DNA of 64,000 bases from Lachnospiraceae bacterium (GTDB lineage: Bacteria > Bacillota > Clostridia > Lachnospirales > Lachnospiraceae). The stretch covers positions 1-64,000 of the forward strand of contig JAIDFQ010000064.1 of assembly GCA_029054245.1 (NCBI GenBank). The letters are read 5' to 3'. Positions 26,938-35,910 of this stretch are shown here, piece after piece; positions within the stretch are counted from its first letter, which is position 1; each line of letters begins with the position of its first letter. The notes under the pieces are model-generated. The model saw nothing but the letters and a program-made list of their open reading frames with translations. It was not told the origin of the DNA and searched no databases. The translations under genes were made by a program, and so were the position numbers.

Positions 26938-28068
26938 TTATTTAACCATGTCAAGAATTTCCTGTGCATTAGCCTGTGTTGCCTTTACGTAATCACAGCC
27001 AATGTAATATTCATTTCCTTCACCATTAAGGAAACGGATTGCTGCGTCTGCTGCACTGTGGGACTGTGAGAAGTGATCGTTAAATACGGTACCTGTCATT
27101 GTTCCTGCAATAACATCCTCTAAAGCTTCGGATAAAGCGTCAACACCTACAAGGTAAATGTCTGTTCCAACGGTACGTCCTGCTGCTTCGATTGCCTGCA
27201 GTGCGCCCAGTGCCATTGCGTCATTGTTACAGAAAACAACTTCGATATCATTTCCGTACTGTCCAAGTGCATTAGCAACGATTGACTGTGCCTGATCCTG
27301 CTGCCAGTTACCAACCTGGTCAGAGAGACATTCTACTTCCCAGCCTGCATCTGTAAGAGCCTTTACAGAGAACTCTGTACGATACTGAGCATCAACGTTT
27401 TCAGGATCACCTTCAACCATGATATACTGAACCTTGCCGTCGCCATTAAAGTCAACTGCTTCCAGTCCAAGATCAACAATCATTTCGCCCTGCATGGTTC
27501 CTGACTGACGAGCATCACATCCAACGTATGTGACATTCCATCCATTGTCAGCCCATCTCTGCTCCTCAGAAGCATCCGGCTCACGGTTGATGTATACAAG
27601 AGGAATACCTGCTTCAACAACCTTATCTGTAATGGTCTCTGCGGAAGAAGAGTTAACAGGATTGATGATAAGTACATCTACCTGATCTGCGATAAAGTTA
27701 TCAATCTGTCCTGACTGAGTAGCCTGATCGTTCTGTCCGTCAGCAATTGTGATATTTTCCTTTGAGAATCCCTGTTCAATCAGATAATTTTCAAGTTCTG
27801 TACGGAACAGTGTCATGAAGTTATCAGAGAACTGATAGATGCAGACACCTACTTTTTTATCTGCAAGATCTCCGCCTGCTGCGTCTGCTGCTGCATCGGC
27901 TGCGTCTGCTGCCTCTTCTGCCGGCGCTGCATCTTCTGTCTGCTCTGCCTCTTCTGTTGCTGCGTTGTCAGTATTTGCGGTTGTCTCGGATGAACTGCCG
28001 CCACATCCTGTCAGCAGAGTAGCAAACATAGCTGTTGCAAGAATTACACCAATAATTTTCTTTTTCAT
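26938..28068 (-). CDS. mglB: Galactose/glucose-binding lipoprotein MglB
   Basis: 376 residues. Signal peptide with lipobox LLTGC (Cys about 22), then an Ala/Glu-rich wall spacer (about 30-70), then a type 1 periplasmic-binding domain. The loop DFNGDGKVQ is the calcium-binding loop of MglB, and CNNDAMALGALQAI carries the sugar-contact NNDAMA motif. First gene of mglBAC. A TATAAT box occurs 55 nt upstream of the start, but without a clear -35, so activation by the nearby YesN-type regulator is possible. Confidence 0.93.
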   Translation of the reverse strand: MKKKIIGVILATAMFATLLTGCGGSSSETTANTDNAATEEAEQTEDAAPAEEAADAADAAADAAGGDLADKKVGVCIYQFSDNFMTLFRTELENYLIEQGFSKENITIADGQNDQATQSGQIDNFIADQVDVLIINPVNSSSAETITDKVVEAGIPLVYINREPDASEEQRWADNGWNVTYVGCDARQSGTMQGEMIVDLGLEAVDFNGDGKVQYIMVEGDPENVDAQYRTEFSVKALTDAGWEVECLSDQVGNWQQDQAQSIVANALGQYGNDIEVVFCNNDAMALGALQAIEAAGRTVGTDIYLVGVDALSEALEDVIAGTMTGTVFNDHFSQSHSAADAAIRFLNGEGNEYYIGCDYVKATQANAQEILDMVK

Positions 28069-28275
28069 TTTGAAAATCCTCCCTTGTTATTTGGTATCTT
28101 TCTTTGTTACATAAAGCATTATATCAATCAGCTTTTTGAAGGAACATATAAAATTCTTCTCTCTTTCTTAAAAATCCTTCTTTCTTATTGTATAAAAAGT
28201 ATAATTTTCGATTAGTTTCGATATTGCTTTTATCATTTTTGCATATTTTTTCCTGCTTTTCCAGTTCAAGCAAAG

Positions 28276-28318
28276 AAAAAGGCAGGAATTTCTGCCTAAA
28301 ATCAAATTCCTGCTTTTT
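28276..28318. terminator. Bidirectional terminator after the chemoreceptor gene
   Basis: GCAGGAATTT and AAATTCCTGC form a 10-bp stem with A-rich left and T-rich right flanks (TTTTTCC). On the minus strand it ends the binding protein-chemoreceptor transcript 20 nt after its stop. The rest of the 270-nt gap up to mglB is A/T-rich and holds the mglB promoter region, with no gene. Confidence 0.8.
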
Positions 28319-28337
28319 CCGTTTTTTCTTTTATTCA

Positions 28338-30074
28338 TTACAGTATTGTGAAAATTGCCGTTTCCTTTTGAAGGTCTTCTGCAATCTCTTTGTTTTCACC
28401 CATCCTGTCACTGATTTTTTCCATATCCACAACCAGCATCTGGGTGCTCTCCGCCGCACCGCTCACCCCATTTACACCATCTTCTATGGCTGTCGTAATG
28501 GCCTTGATGGATACTGCAATTTCATCCACTTCATTCTTTAAATTATCTGTCATACCCTTGAATTCATTCATCATTTCTTCTATGTAAGTAGCATCATTTC
28601 TGTACCTTGCCCCGGTATCCACAAACTTCCTGAATTCAGGAAGGATGGAAGCATTCAAATATTCCACCATATCATTGGATGTTCTTGCAAGATTATGCAC
28701 AGCGCCCAAAACAATTTCATTGATTCTCTGGATGCGGTTCGCTGCTTCCTTGCTAGAATCTGCGAGCTGACGGATTTCGTCCGCTACCACTGCAAATCCT
28801 TTTCCCGCTTCTCCAGCTCTTGCTGCCTCTATAGAAGCATTAAGCGCTAGCAAATTTGTCTGATTTGAAATGCTCAATATATCATTCGTCAGACTGTTGA
28901 CCTGGTCAACGCTTCTGGAATCTTCAATCGCTTTTTCAAGCACTTCCATGATTTCATTGACACGGCTTCCCGTTTCTTCCATACGGTTCTTTGCATCGTT
29001 CTCCAGCCCTTGCGCCTGCTGCCTCATTTCCTTTGAATATTGATCCATATCAATGGATTTGTCTGCAATCAGGTTCACTTCCGCAAGCACAGCTTCCGTA
29101 TTTTGATTGATGATGCCCGTAGAATGAGATACTTCATGCATGGTCGCCGCAAGTTCCTGCGTCAGCGCCGATAAATCTGTCACACTGTCATTAGAAGTCC
29201 TGACGCTGTCCAGCACTTGACTGACCATCACATCCATCTTCTGCGAATTTAATTTTATCATCCTGAGAATCTGCTGCAGTTTATCCATAAAGGTATTGAT
29301 CCCATTCCCCAGCGAAGCAATTTCGTCATTTGACATTACGGTCACTCTCTTTGTAAGATCTCCCTGCCTGTCGTCAATACCCGAAATAATATCTTTAATG
29401 TCCTTCTGGGCTTTTGAGATTGGGCGGATTACCTTGTACAAAACAACAAATAAAGCAATCAGTATCGCTAACATACTAATAAAGATTGTCCTGACGCTTC
29501 CTCCCATGGATTGTTTATAAACCTCATCAAGCTGTGTTCTTGCTTCTGCAGTCTTCTCCGTAATCAGACCCATCATCGTGTTGATGTCTGCCTGCATGGC
29601 ATCTCCATACAGCGCCACATCTCCATTTGCCCATCCATAGGCTTCAGCCGTCTTGCTGTCTGCGCTGTTCGCCACAAGGAACACAATGGCATGTTTCCAT
29701 TCTTCAAAATCTGATAACAGTGCATCGTAAACCTCTGCATTCTCATCATTTACATAAATCTGATACGCATTCAACATTTGGTCCAGCTCTTCCTCCTGCA
29801 CCTTGATTTCTTCCACAACACGGATCATTGTGTCAAAATCTGTAGCAATAATATGCGACAGAGCAAGCTTATGGATGTCCTGCGCCTTTTTTTGTATCGC
29901 CGACAAATCCTGAATACCCGTCATGTAATGATCCGTTATATTTACCGCATCTGCATTTACGTTCTGTATATTCCGGACACCTTCAAGGCTGGATGCAATC
30001 GCCACAAGCCCCAGAATCATAACGGGCAGCATGATCATAATTTTTATGCTTAAACCGTGCTTTTGCTTTTTCAT
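28338..30074 (-). CDS. Methyl-accepting chemotaxis protein
   Basis: 578 residues. TM1 (about 11-33), a four-helix-bundle-type extracellular domain, TM2 (about 192-214), HAMP and a long coiled-coil signalling domain. The latter has the conserved tip [20 protein letters not shown] followed by [13 protein letters not shown]. There is no CheR-docking pentapeptide at the C-terminus. It begins 13 nt after the stop of a MalE-like lipoprotein gene. Indirect sensing of sugar through that binding protein is a natural reading. Presence of the gene implies a motile organism or recent motility. Confidence 0.95.
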   Translation of the reverse strand: MKKQKHGLSIKIMIMLPVMILGLVAIASSLEGVRNIQNVNADAVNITDHYMTGIQDLSAIQKKAQDIHKLALSHIIATDFDTMIRVVEEIKVQEEELDQMLNAYQIYVNDENAEVYDALLSDFEEWKHAIVFLVANSADSKTAEAYGWANGDVALYGDAMQADINTMMGLITEKTAEARTQLDEVYKQSMGGSVRTIFISMLAILIALFVVLYKVIRPISKAQKDIKDIISGIDDRQGDLTKRVTVMSNDEIASLGNGINTFMDKLQQILRMIKLNSQKMDVMVSQVLDSVRTSNDSVTDLSALTQELAATMHEVSHSTGIINQNTEAVLAEVNLIADKSIDMDQYSKEMRQQAQGLENDAKNRMEETGSRVNEIMEVLEKAIEDSRSVDQVNSLTNDILSISNQTNLLALNASIEAARAGEAGKGFAVVADEIRQLADSSKEAANRIQRINEIVLGAVHNLARTSNDMVEYLNASILPEFRKFVDTGARYRNDATYIEEMMNEFKGMTDNLKNEVDEIAVSIKAITTAIEDGVNGVSGAAESTQMLVVDMEKISDRMGENKEIAEDLQKETAIFTIL

Positions 30075-30086
30075 ACCACACCTCCT

Positions 30087-31361
30087 TTAATTATACGACT
30101 GCGTCACAGCTTCTACCATAGTATCCAAAAGTTCCTGCAAAGCTTTACCCTGAGGATTGCCGGCTGCCATCGTCTCTCCAAATGCCTGTACCGGGCTCCA
30201 ATAAGTTCCGCCGATCCGCTGCAGGCTTGCAAACTCCGACTGCTCCAAAACTGCCTGAATTGCCGGCGAATTTTGCACCTCCAAAGAGGACGAGGCATTG
30301 ATATTGGAAGGTCCCTGACCTCTCCTTGAAAAGCGCAGAGTCTGATTTTCTTCGTTTGTAATCCATTCCGCAAGTTTGTGTGCCCATTTTACATTCTTAG
30401 AGTAAGCATTGACGCCCAGCATCTTATATCCTGCAAAGGATGCCATCTGTATCTGATTTCCTGCACAAGTATAAGTAGGAAGCTTTGCCGCTTCGTAATT
30501 GTTTCCCCATGCCTGCTCTATTGCCACAGCATCCCAGACACCGGAAATTCCCGCTATCACGCTTCCGTCCTGCACCCCTTTGATAAAATCTGCATCTACG
30601 CAATTGGAAAATCCTGGATTTGCTGCAATTTCCAGCATAGCCGACGCAACATCCGTCCCTTTTACCGGGGTATCGACTGCATTCCAGTTACAGAAATTAG
30701 AAACACCGTCATCGTTCAGCCCCACTTCGAGTCCTGTACATCCAAAGAAGGAATACAGATACCATCCTGATGACCAGTCCATTGTAACTTTCTTTTCATT
30801 CTCTGCTGCTATCTGAAGAATCGTATCCAATTCCTTGACATCTGCATCCCCCAGATATTCCTTATTATAGTATAGGAAATATCCGTTATCTGCCGTCATT
30901 GGGTATGCATACAATCTGCCATTCACAGAAGCTGCCTCGCCCGCCGCTTCAATGTTTGCCTTTTTTACTGCGTCCGCATTTTCCACTGGCGACAATGCTC
31001 CTGCTGCTACCATTGCCCTAAGCTGATCGTCCGCAAAAGCAAAAACATCAGCTCCACCTTCAATATCGCCAAACAGCGCCTCTTTACAGTCGGCTTCCCC
31101 CTGATCTACAATCGTAATTTCAAAATCTGCTTCTTTCGCGTACTCCTGCTTGAAACTTTCCACTAACTCTGCCAGCAATTCCGCATCTTCACCTGCCCCC
31201 CACAAGGTCAGCGATACCTTTTTGTCCAAATCTAAAGCTTCGTTTGAATCTCCTTGTACCACCCCCACACTTTCTTCTGCACCTGTCTGTCCTTGACATC
31301 CCATCAACACGCCTGCCATCAGCATGGCAAGAGGCAGATTCCTTATCAATCCTTTCTTCAT
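30087..31361 (-). CDS. MalE-like sugar-binding lipoprotein paired with a chemoreceptor
   Basis: About 424 residues from ATG of MKKGLIRN, with GGAGAGG 6 nt upstream. Lipobox LMGC (about residue 22) and family 1 solute-binding domain (VSLTLWGAGEDAELL, DVFAFADDQL, LYYNKEYLG, ISGVWDA) are present. It resembles maltodextrin- or cyclodextrin-binding proteins. No permease genes are attached; the only co-transcribed gene is the chemoreceptor. It may therefore act as its ligand-binding partner as well as serve another importer in the window. Confidence 0.85.
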   Translation of the reverse strand: MKKGLIRNLPLAMLMAGVLMGCQGQTGAEESVGVVQGDSNEALDLDKKVSLTLWGAGEDAELLAELVESFKQEYAKEADFEITIVDQGEADCKEALFGDIEGGADVFAFADDQLRAMVAAGALSPVENADAVKKANIEAAGEAASVNGRLYAYPMTADNGYFLYYNKEYLGDADVKELDTILQIAAENEKKVTMDWSSGWYLYSFFGCTGLEVGLNDDGVSNFCNWNAVDTPVKGTDVASAMLEIAANPGFSNCVDADFIKGVQDGSVIAGISGVWDAVAIEQAWGNNYEAAKLPTYTCAGNQIQMASFAGYKMLGVNAYSKNVKWAHKLAEWITNEENQTLRFSRRGQGPSNINASSSLEVQNSPAIQAVLEQSEFASLQRIGGTYWSPVQAFGETMAAGNPQGKALQELLDTMVEAVTQSYN

Positions 31362-31543
31362 GTACACCTCTCCTCTTCGTTTTCGTATCAAAACATTTTC
31401 TTGGACTTCTCACAAAAATAGCACTTTTTTATTATATCATAAATATTGACTGGGAGAAATCTATCCATTACAATAATCTGACACACAACTACCTGAATGC
31501 CTATTGTTCATATGAAATTATACATTTCAAAGGAGTCTCAATT

Positions 31544-32944
31544 ATGTGGAAGAATTTTAAAAGAAAGTATATTGGCGACAAAGATTTTTATAAATACATA
31601 CTGATCCTTGCAGTCCCCATGATTATCCAGAATGCCATTACAAGCTTTGTAAGCTTCCTGGACAATATTATGGTGGGGCAGATTGGAACGGAGCAAATGT
31701 CAGGCGTTGCCATCGTCAATCAGCTGATGTTTGTTTTCAATATCTGTATTTTCGGCGGTGTATCCGGCGCCGGGATTTTCGGCACCCAGTTTTTTGGTAA
31801 GGGCGACCACGAAGGGCATAAGTATGCCTTCCGTTTCAAGCTCTATGCCTGCGCATTGATTACCGGCATCGCCCTCGTGCTTTTCGGTTTTTTTGACACA
31901 CAGCTGATTTCCTTATATTTAAATGACGGCGGCAGTGTGGGCGATATTCATCTTGCCCTTAAGTATGGAAAGGAATATCTGGTAATCATGATGATCGGTC
32001 TTGTCCCTTTCTCCTTGGGGCAGGCATATACAAGTACCATCCGTGAGACTGGGCAAACTTTTGTTCCCATGCTGGCAGGCATTGCGGCAGTCATAACCAA
32101 TTTATTTCTGGATTACATATTGATTTTCGGCGCCTTTGGCTCTCCCGCGTTGGGCGTTAGAGGGGCTGCCATAGCAACCGTGATTGCACGTTTTGTGGAA
32201 TGCTTCATCGTTGTATTCTGGACCCATTGTCATAAAGAAAAGAACCGATATATCATAGGCGCTTACCGCAGCCCTAAAATTCCATGGACCATTCTGAAGG
32301 GGATTTTTATAAAGGGAAGTCCTTTGATGTTCAATGAAATGTTCTGGGCATCCGGCATGGCAGTAATTTCCCAGTGCTATGCCGTACGCGGACTTGAAGT
32401 TGTCGCCGCACAGAATATTTCCTCTACCATCAGCAATTTATTCAACATTATTTACATCCAACTAGGCGGCTGCATTTCCATCGTAGTCGGTCAGCAGCTT
32501 GGTGCCGGCAAAATAAAAGAAGCAAAGGATACCGATAACAAAATGATCTTTTTCAGCGTTTTCTGCTGTTCCTGCGTGGCAGCAGTCATGGTTTTGGTGG
32601 GTCGGTTTTTTCCTTCCATATATAATACGGAAGAAAGCATCAAGGAACTTGCCAAATCCTTTATCGTGATTTCTGCTCTAGTCATGCCTCTTAGCGCTTA
32701 CTGCCACTGTGCCTATTTCACCTTGCGCTCCGGCGGCAAAACCATTGTTACCTTCTTGTTCGACAGCGTTTATACATGGGTGCTTGTTATTCCTTTTGCC
32801 TATAGCCTGGCAAACTTTACAACCCTTCCCATTACCTTCATCTTTTTCCTTGTACAGTTCACGGAACTGATTAAGGTGATTATTGGGTATTTCATGGTTA
32901 GGAGCGGGGTATGGCTGCAGAATATCGTAACTGAAAAGGCGTAA
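31544..32944 (+). CDS. MATE family multidrug/cation exporter
   Basis: 466 residues with twelve predicted spans in two MatE repeats: VPMIIQNAITSFVSFLDNIMVG in the first half, and KGSPLMFNEMFWASGMA in the second. These proteins export drugs or metabolites with Na+ or H+. AAAGGAG is 8 nt before ATG; a reading frame open for 100 codons upstream has no ribosome site and overlaps the divergent promoter region, so it was not used. It is divergent from the MalE-like gene and convergent with the HAAS-FtsW gene. Confidence 0.93.
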   Translation: MWKNFKRKYIGDKDFYKYILILAVPMIIQNAITSFVSFLDNIMVGQIGTEQMSGVAIVNQLMFVFNICIFGGVSGAGIFGTQFFGKGDHEGHKYAFRFKLYACALITGIALVLFGFFDTQLISLYLNDGGSVGDIHLALKYGKEYLVIMMIGLVPFSLGQAYTSTIRETGQTFVPMLAGIAAVITNLFLDYILIFGAFGSPALGVRGAAIATVIARFVECFIVVFWTHCHKEKNRYIIGAYRSPKIPWTILKGIFIKGSPLMFNEMFWASGMAVISQCYAVRGLEVVAAQNISSTISNLFNIIYIQLGGCISIVVGQQLGAGKIKEAKDTDNKMIFFSVFCCSCVAAVMVLVGRFFPSIYNTEESIKELAKSFIVISALVMPLSAYCHCAYFTLRSGGKTIVTFLFDSVYTWVLVIPFAYSLANFTTLPITFIFFLVQFTELIKVIIGYFMVRSGVWLQNIVTEKA

Positions 32945-32991
32945 TTTGTCAGTATCAATGGAGTAACCAAAAAGGAGGTTCACATTTTTTA

Positions 32992-34353
32992 TCATAAAAA
33001 TGATATTTTAATCCTCGGCGTTTTTTTATCCTTTTTTCCTACAGGAAATTCTTTGGGAAGAACACTCTTATACCTCTGCACGCTCATTACTATTCCTGCA
33101 AGGATATAGGAAACGATCATGTTCGATCCACCCGCAGAAATAAACGGAATATCTATAGAAATATAAGGAAGAATCCCTGCATTTTCCAGAATGTACATGA
33201 TAATCAACGTTGAAAATACCATTCCGCTGCCGCAGGAAACCATCATCCCAAGTTCATTTTTTTGTCCTAATGCAATGCGGAAAACGAAAAGCAGCATCAC
33301 CACAAACAACAGTGCCAGACCAATCACCGCCACATATCCAAAAGCGGATGCCACAAATGCCAACACATAACTTTGATTAAAACCGGGCACTGTTGTAACA
33401 AACTCTGAAAAATCCACCCCATCGCCCATTCCAATCCATCTGCTGCTGCGCAAAATCTCTAAAACCCTGTAGCGGGCATAATTTGCCCCCTGAGGTTCAA
33501 GCCCAAACAGTAATTTGATTCTTCTGATTCGATGCGCAGTAATAAAAAAGAGGGAGACTAAACCACTAAGGACAATGCCTATCCATAACACCGCTAAGAA
33601 ACGTTTTGGTCTCCTTATTTGAAACCACCCCTTTAAAACTGCTGCTGAGAAAAGAAAAAGCAACATCAAAAACAAAATTATGAAAGAACTTAAGCTGTCC
33701 ATCATACAAACAGGCAAAACCATCAAGGCGATCCACAAAAAGCTTTTTACAATCCCCCATCCCTGCTCTTTCCTGTACTTAAAAAGAATTGCCCCATAGA
33801 CAGGCACACATAAATAAATCCAGGGAATCAACCCCATGGTCAACCCGCCAATCGAAATCCACCGGACAGCCCCATTGATCTCTCTTCCCAAAAACAAATA
33901 AGACAGCAATATCACGCTCAAAAGCCCTAATGCCGTCCCCACGCAGTGCTCCGCCAGAAAGCTATAATCTAACAAGCACACCAGCACCATTACCAGAAAT
34001 CCGATTCCCGTATAGATAGCCTGTCTCACCACATAATCCTGCCCCAACTCAGGGGAACTGCTTCCAAATGCTGCATGAATGAAAATGCTGATCATGCCGA
34101 TCACTGCCATGATCCCCATCATTCCCCATGAAATGTGAGGACGGTGGACCCTATCCATAGATACCCCTGTTTCCACCGGATCGCCCATATCCTTTACCGC
34201 CATTTCCATTGCCTTCGCTTCTTCCATCCCTTGTTCCTTATAGGCAAAAACCTGATCCTCAATATGCTTCCCCATTTCCTCTGCTACCATGTCCCGCGCT
34301 TTCACACAGCGAATCTGTTCCGTCAAAATCCGAATATATTCTTCTCTATCCAT
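32992..34353 (-). CDS. FtsW/RodA/SpoVE-family protein with N-terminal HAAS domain
   Basis: About 453 residues. The first 75 are soluble and match the HAAS/permease-prefix type (EEYIRILTEQIRCVKARDMV, then EEAKAMEMAVKDMGDP). About ten spans follow in the SEDS pattern, with LGREINGAVRWISIGG, SFIILFLMLLFLF and GGSNMIVSYILAGI, the last a hallmark of FtsW/RodA. SEDS proteins polymerise glycan strands. The prefix domain normally goes with PadR-controlled membrane proteins, and a PadR gene lies just upstream with its stop overlapping or near the start. ATG at 34353 has GGGAG 9 nt upstream; 34359 is an alternative. Confidence 0.85.
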   Translation of the reverse strand: MDREEYIRILTEQIRCVKARDMVAEEMGKHIEDQVFAYKEQGMEEAKAMEMAVKDMGDPVETGVSMDRVHRPHISWGMMGIMAVIGMISIFIHAAFGSSSPELGQDYVVRQAIYTGIGFLVMVLVCLLDYSFLAEHCVGTALGLLSVILLSYLFLGREINGAVRWISIGGLTMGLIPWIYLCVPVYGAILFKYRKEQGWGIVKSFLWIALMVLPVCMMDSLSSFIILFLMLLFLFSAAVLKGWFQIRRPKRFLAVLWIGIVLSGLVSLFFITAHRIRRIKLLFGLEPQGANYARYRVLEILRSSRWIGMGDGVDFSEFVTTVPGFNQSYVLAFVASAFGYVAVIGLALLFVVMLLFVFRIALGQKNELGMMVSCGSGMVFSTLIIMYILENAGILPYISIDIPFISAGGSNMIVSYILAGIVMSVQRYKSVLPKEFPVGKKDKKTPRIKISFL

Positions 34354-34366
34354 ATCCATGCTCTCC

Positions 34367-34696
34367 CTACATTTCAAGTGCAAGCACCTGCGTCACAGCC
34401 TTTGCATACTCCTGCCATTCTTCCTTCTTCTTGCCAAGCGCTTTCCTGCCATCCTTCGTGATACTATAATATTTCCTTACCTTTCCAAGTACTTCCTCCT
34501 CATAGGAAGTGAGCAGATTCTTTTCCTCCAGAGAATGCAGCAGAGGATACATAGTACCTGCTTTCAACTCAAACACGTTCTGGGAACGCTGCCGCAACGT
34601 GTCAATCATTTCATAACCATACATATCCTTCTCTGAAAGCAGCTTTAAAAGCAGCATCGCCATACTTCCAGAAACCAATGTCCTATCAACCGCCAT
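34367..34696 (-). CDS. PadR family transcriptional regulator
   Basis: 109 residues. The winged-helix shows the usual PadR blocks: KLLSEKDMYGYEMIDTL, GTMYPLLHSLEEKNLL and VRKYYSITKDGRKAL. These small repressors commonly control an adjacent membrane protein carrying a HAAS domain, which is what follows here. A palindrome inside its own promoter suggests autoregulation. Confidence 0.93.
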   Translation of the reverse strand: MAVDRTLVSGSMAMLLLKLLSEKDMYGYEMIDTLRQRSQNVFELKAGTMYPLLHSLEEKNLLTSYEEEVLGKVRKYYSITKDGRKALGKKKEEWQEYAKAVTQVLALEM

Positions 34697-34741
34697 ATCA
34701 TTTTCCCTCCTATATAGATTTCCTATGTATCGAATGACTAT

Positions 34742-34770
34742 AGTATATATAGTTTATCTATATATGTCAA
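34742..34770 (-). promoter_or_regulatory. PadR gene promoter with embedded palindromic operator
   Basis: On the minus strand TTGACA (34765-34770), a 17-bp spacer and TATACT (34742-34747) precede the PadR gene by about 45 bp. The spacer contains a perfect inverted repeat, TATATAG-N5-CTATATA (34746-34764). It is well placed for a PadR dimer to block RNA polymerase. Confidence 0.75.
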
Positions 34771-34790
34771 GCAATTTTGCCATAATGATG

Positions 34791-34857
34791 CAATACACCC
34801 TTACGGGTAAATTTCATTGCTTCAGCAAAAATGATACCTGTAAGGGTGTAAGTATTG
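34791..34857. other. Long inverted repeat downstream of lacI-type gene
   Basis: CAATA...ACCCTTAC on the left pairs with GTAAGGGT...TATTG on the right, and a nested TCATT/AATGA stem occupies the centre. It lies between the LacI-type gene stop and the PadR promoter. No T-run follows on the minus strand, so it may be a weak terminator or an mRNA-end structure. Confidence 0.5.
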
Positions 34858-34883
34858 ATTTCATAATAGTTTTGATACAGATT

Positions 34884-35897
34884 TTAAAACTTGCGCGTTG
34901 ACTCTCGTTCTGTCACCGACGGCAGCGTGCAGTAGAACTGTACCTGTAGATTCGGCTTTTTCATCTTATTCAATATCAACTTTCCTGCCTGCATTCCCAT
35001 ATCGTACACGTCAATGTTGATTACCGTCAGCTTTGGTTTTAAAATTTGTGAAAAAGGATAGTCGTCAAAAGTCACAACTCCCATATCCTCCGGTATTTTT
35101 ATGTGATGCTCCTTCAGGGCATTCACGCATCCATAAGCGATATAGTTGTTTGCACAGATGATTGCATCCGGCAGGTTCTGGTTCTGGAGAATCTGCTCCG
35201 TCATCTGAAATCCGCTGTCGCAGTCGGACTCTCCATACTTAAGATGGCATCGCGGAACGATTACATCATACTCCTTTAATACCGAGAGGACTCCCTCTAA
35301 GCGGTGGGCTGATATTTTATCTTCGTCTGTTCCTCCCACAAAGGCAAGGGACTGATAACCGCACTGCAAAAGGTAATTCGCCGCCATCTCGCCTGCAAGT
35401 TTATTGTCGATATCCAGCCAGCAGAAATGGCTTGCAAAATTGGGGAGCCCTAAGACAATATGTGGAATTTCCTTATATCGTATCATCTCGTCCAATTTTT
35501 TAGAAATAACCGAGGCATGAATCACCACACCGTCCACCATTTTGCTGTCGAACACTTCTTTCACAAAGTCTGGCGCCTCTTCCTTTGAGATATTCTTGAC
35601 CCCCAGCAGATACCCTTTCCTGCCCAGCGCACATTCTAGTCCCGAAAGGATCTCAAACATATGGGGATTTGAAAATCCGGCATTTTCACCCAGGGTCGTG
35701 AGAAACAGCACCTGCCTTGTGCTTTGTCTTGCAAAATTTCTTGCCCGCAGGTTGGGATGATAGTTCAATTCCTCCATCGCCTTGTGGACCTGATCGATCG
35801 TCTTTTGGGAAATAGAATAAGAACCGTTCATCACCTTGGACACCGTCGCCGTGGAGGTGCCCGCCAGCTTTGCAACATCTTTAATCGTAGCCGCCAC
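34884..35897 (-). CDS. LacI family regulator of the starch/maltodextrin operon
   Basis: About 337 residues. The N-terminal HTH is ATIKDVAKLAGTSTATVSKVMNG with hinge helix NYHPNLRARNFA (parts quoted as landmarks), followed by a type 1 periplasmic-binding effector domain. Translation most likely starts at GTG, 8 nt after GGAG; the frame runs back to a TTG without a site. It is the last gene of the CBM26-MalEFG-GH13 operon, 13 nt after the GH13 stop. A LacI-type palindrome lies upstream of the first gene. Confidence 0.9.
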   Translation of the reverse strand: MAATIKDVAKLAGTSTATVSKVMNGSYSISQKTIDQVHKAMEELNYHPNLRARNFARQSTRQVLFLTTLGENAGFSNPHMFEILSGLECALGRKGYLLGVKNISKEEAPDFVKEVFDSKMVDGVVIHASVISKKLDEMIRYKEIPHIVLGLPNFASHFCWLDIDNKLAGEMAANYLLQCGYQSLAFVGGTDEDKISAHRLEGVLSVLKEYDVIVPRCHLKYGESDCDSGFQMTEQILQNQNLPDAIICANNYIAYGCVNALKEHHIKIPEDMGVVTFDDYPFSQILKPKLTVINIDVYDMGMQAGKLILNKMKKPNLQVQFYCTLPSVTERESTRKF

Positions 35898-35910
35898 TTT
35901 CTTTTCTCCT

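Noticed and set aside
31244-31543. 100-codon upstream extension of the MATE exporter
   Set aside because: No ribosome site at its start, it lies antisense to the MalE-like gene start and its promoter, and MATE proteins begin at the downstream ATG with AAAGGAG.
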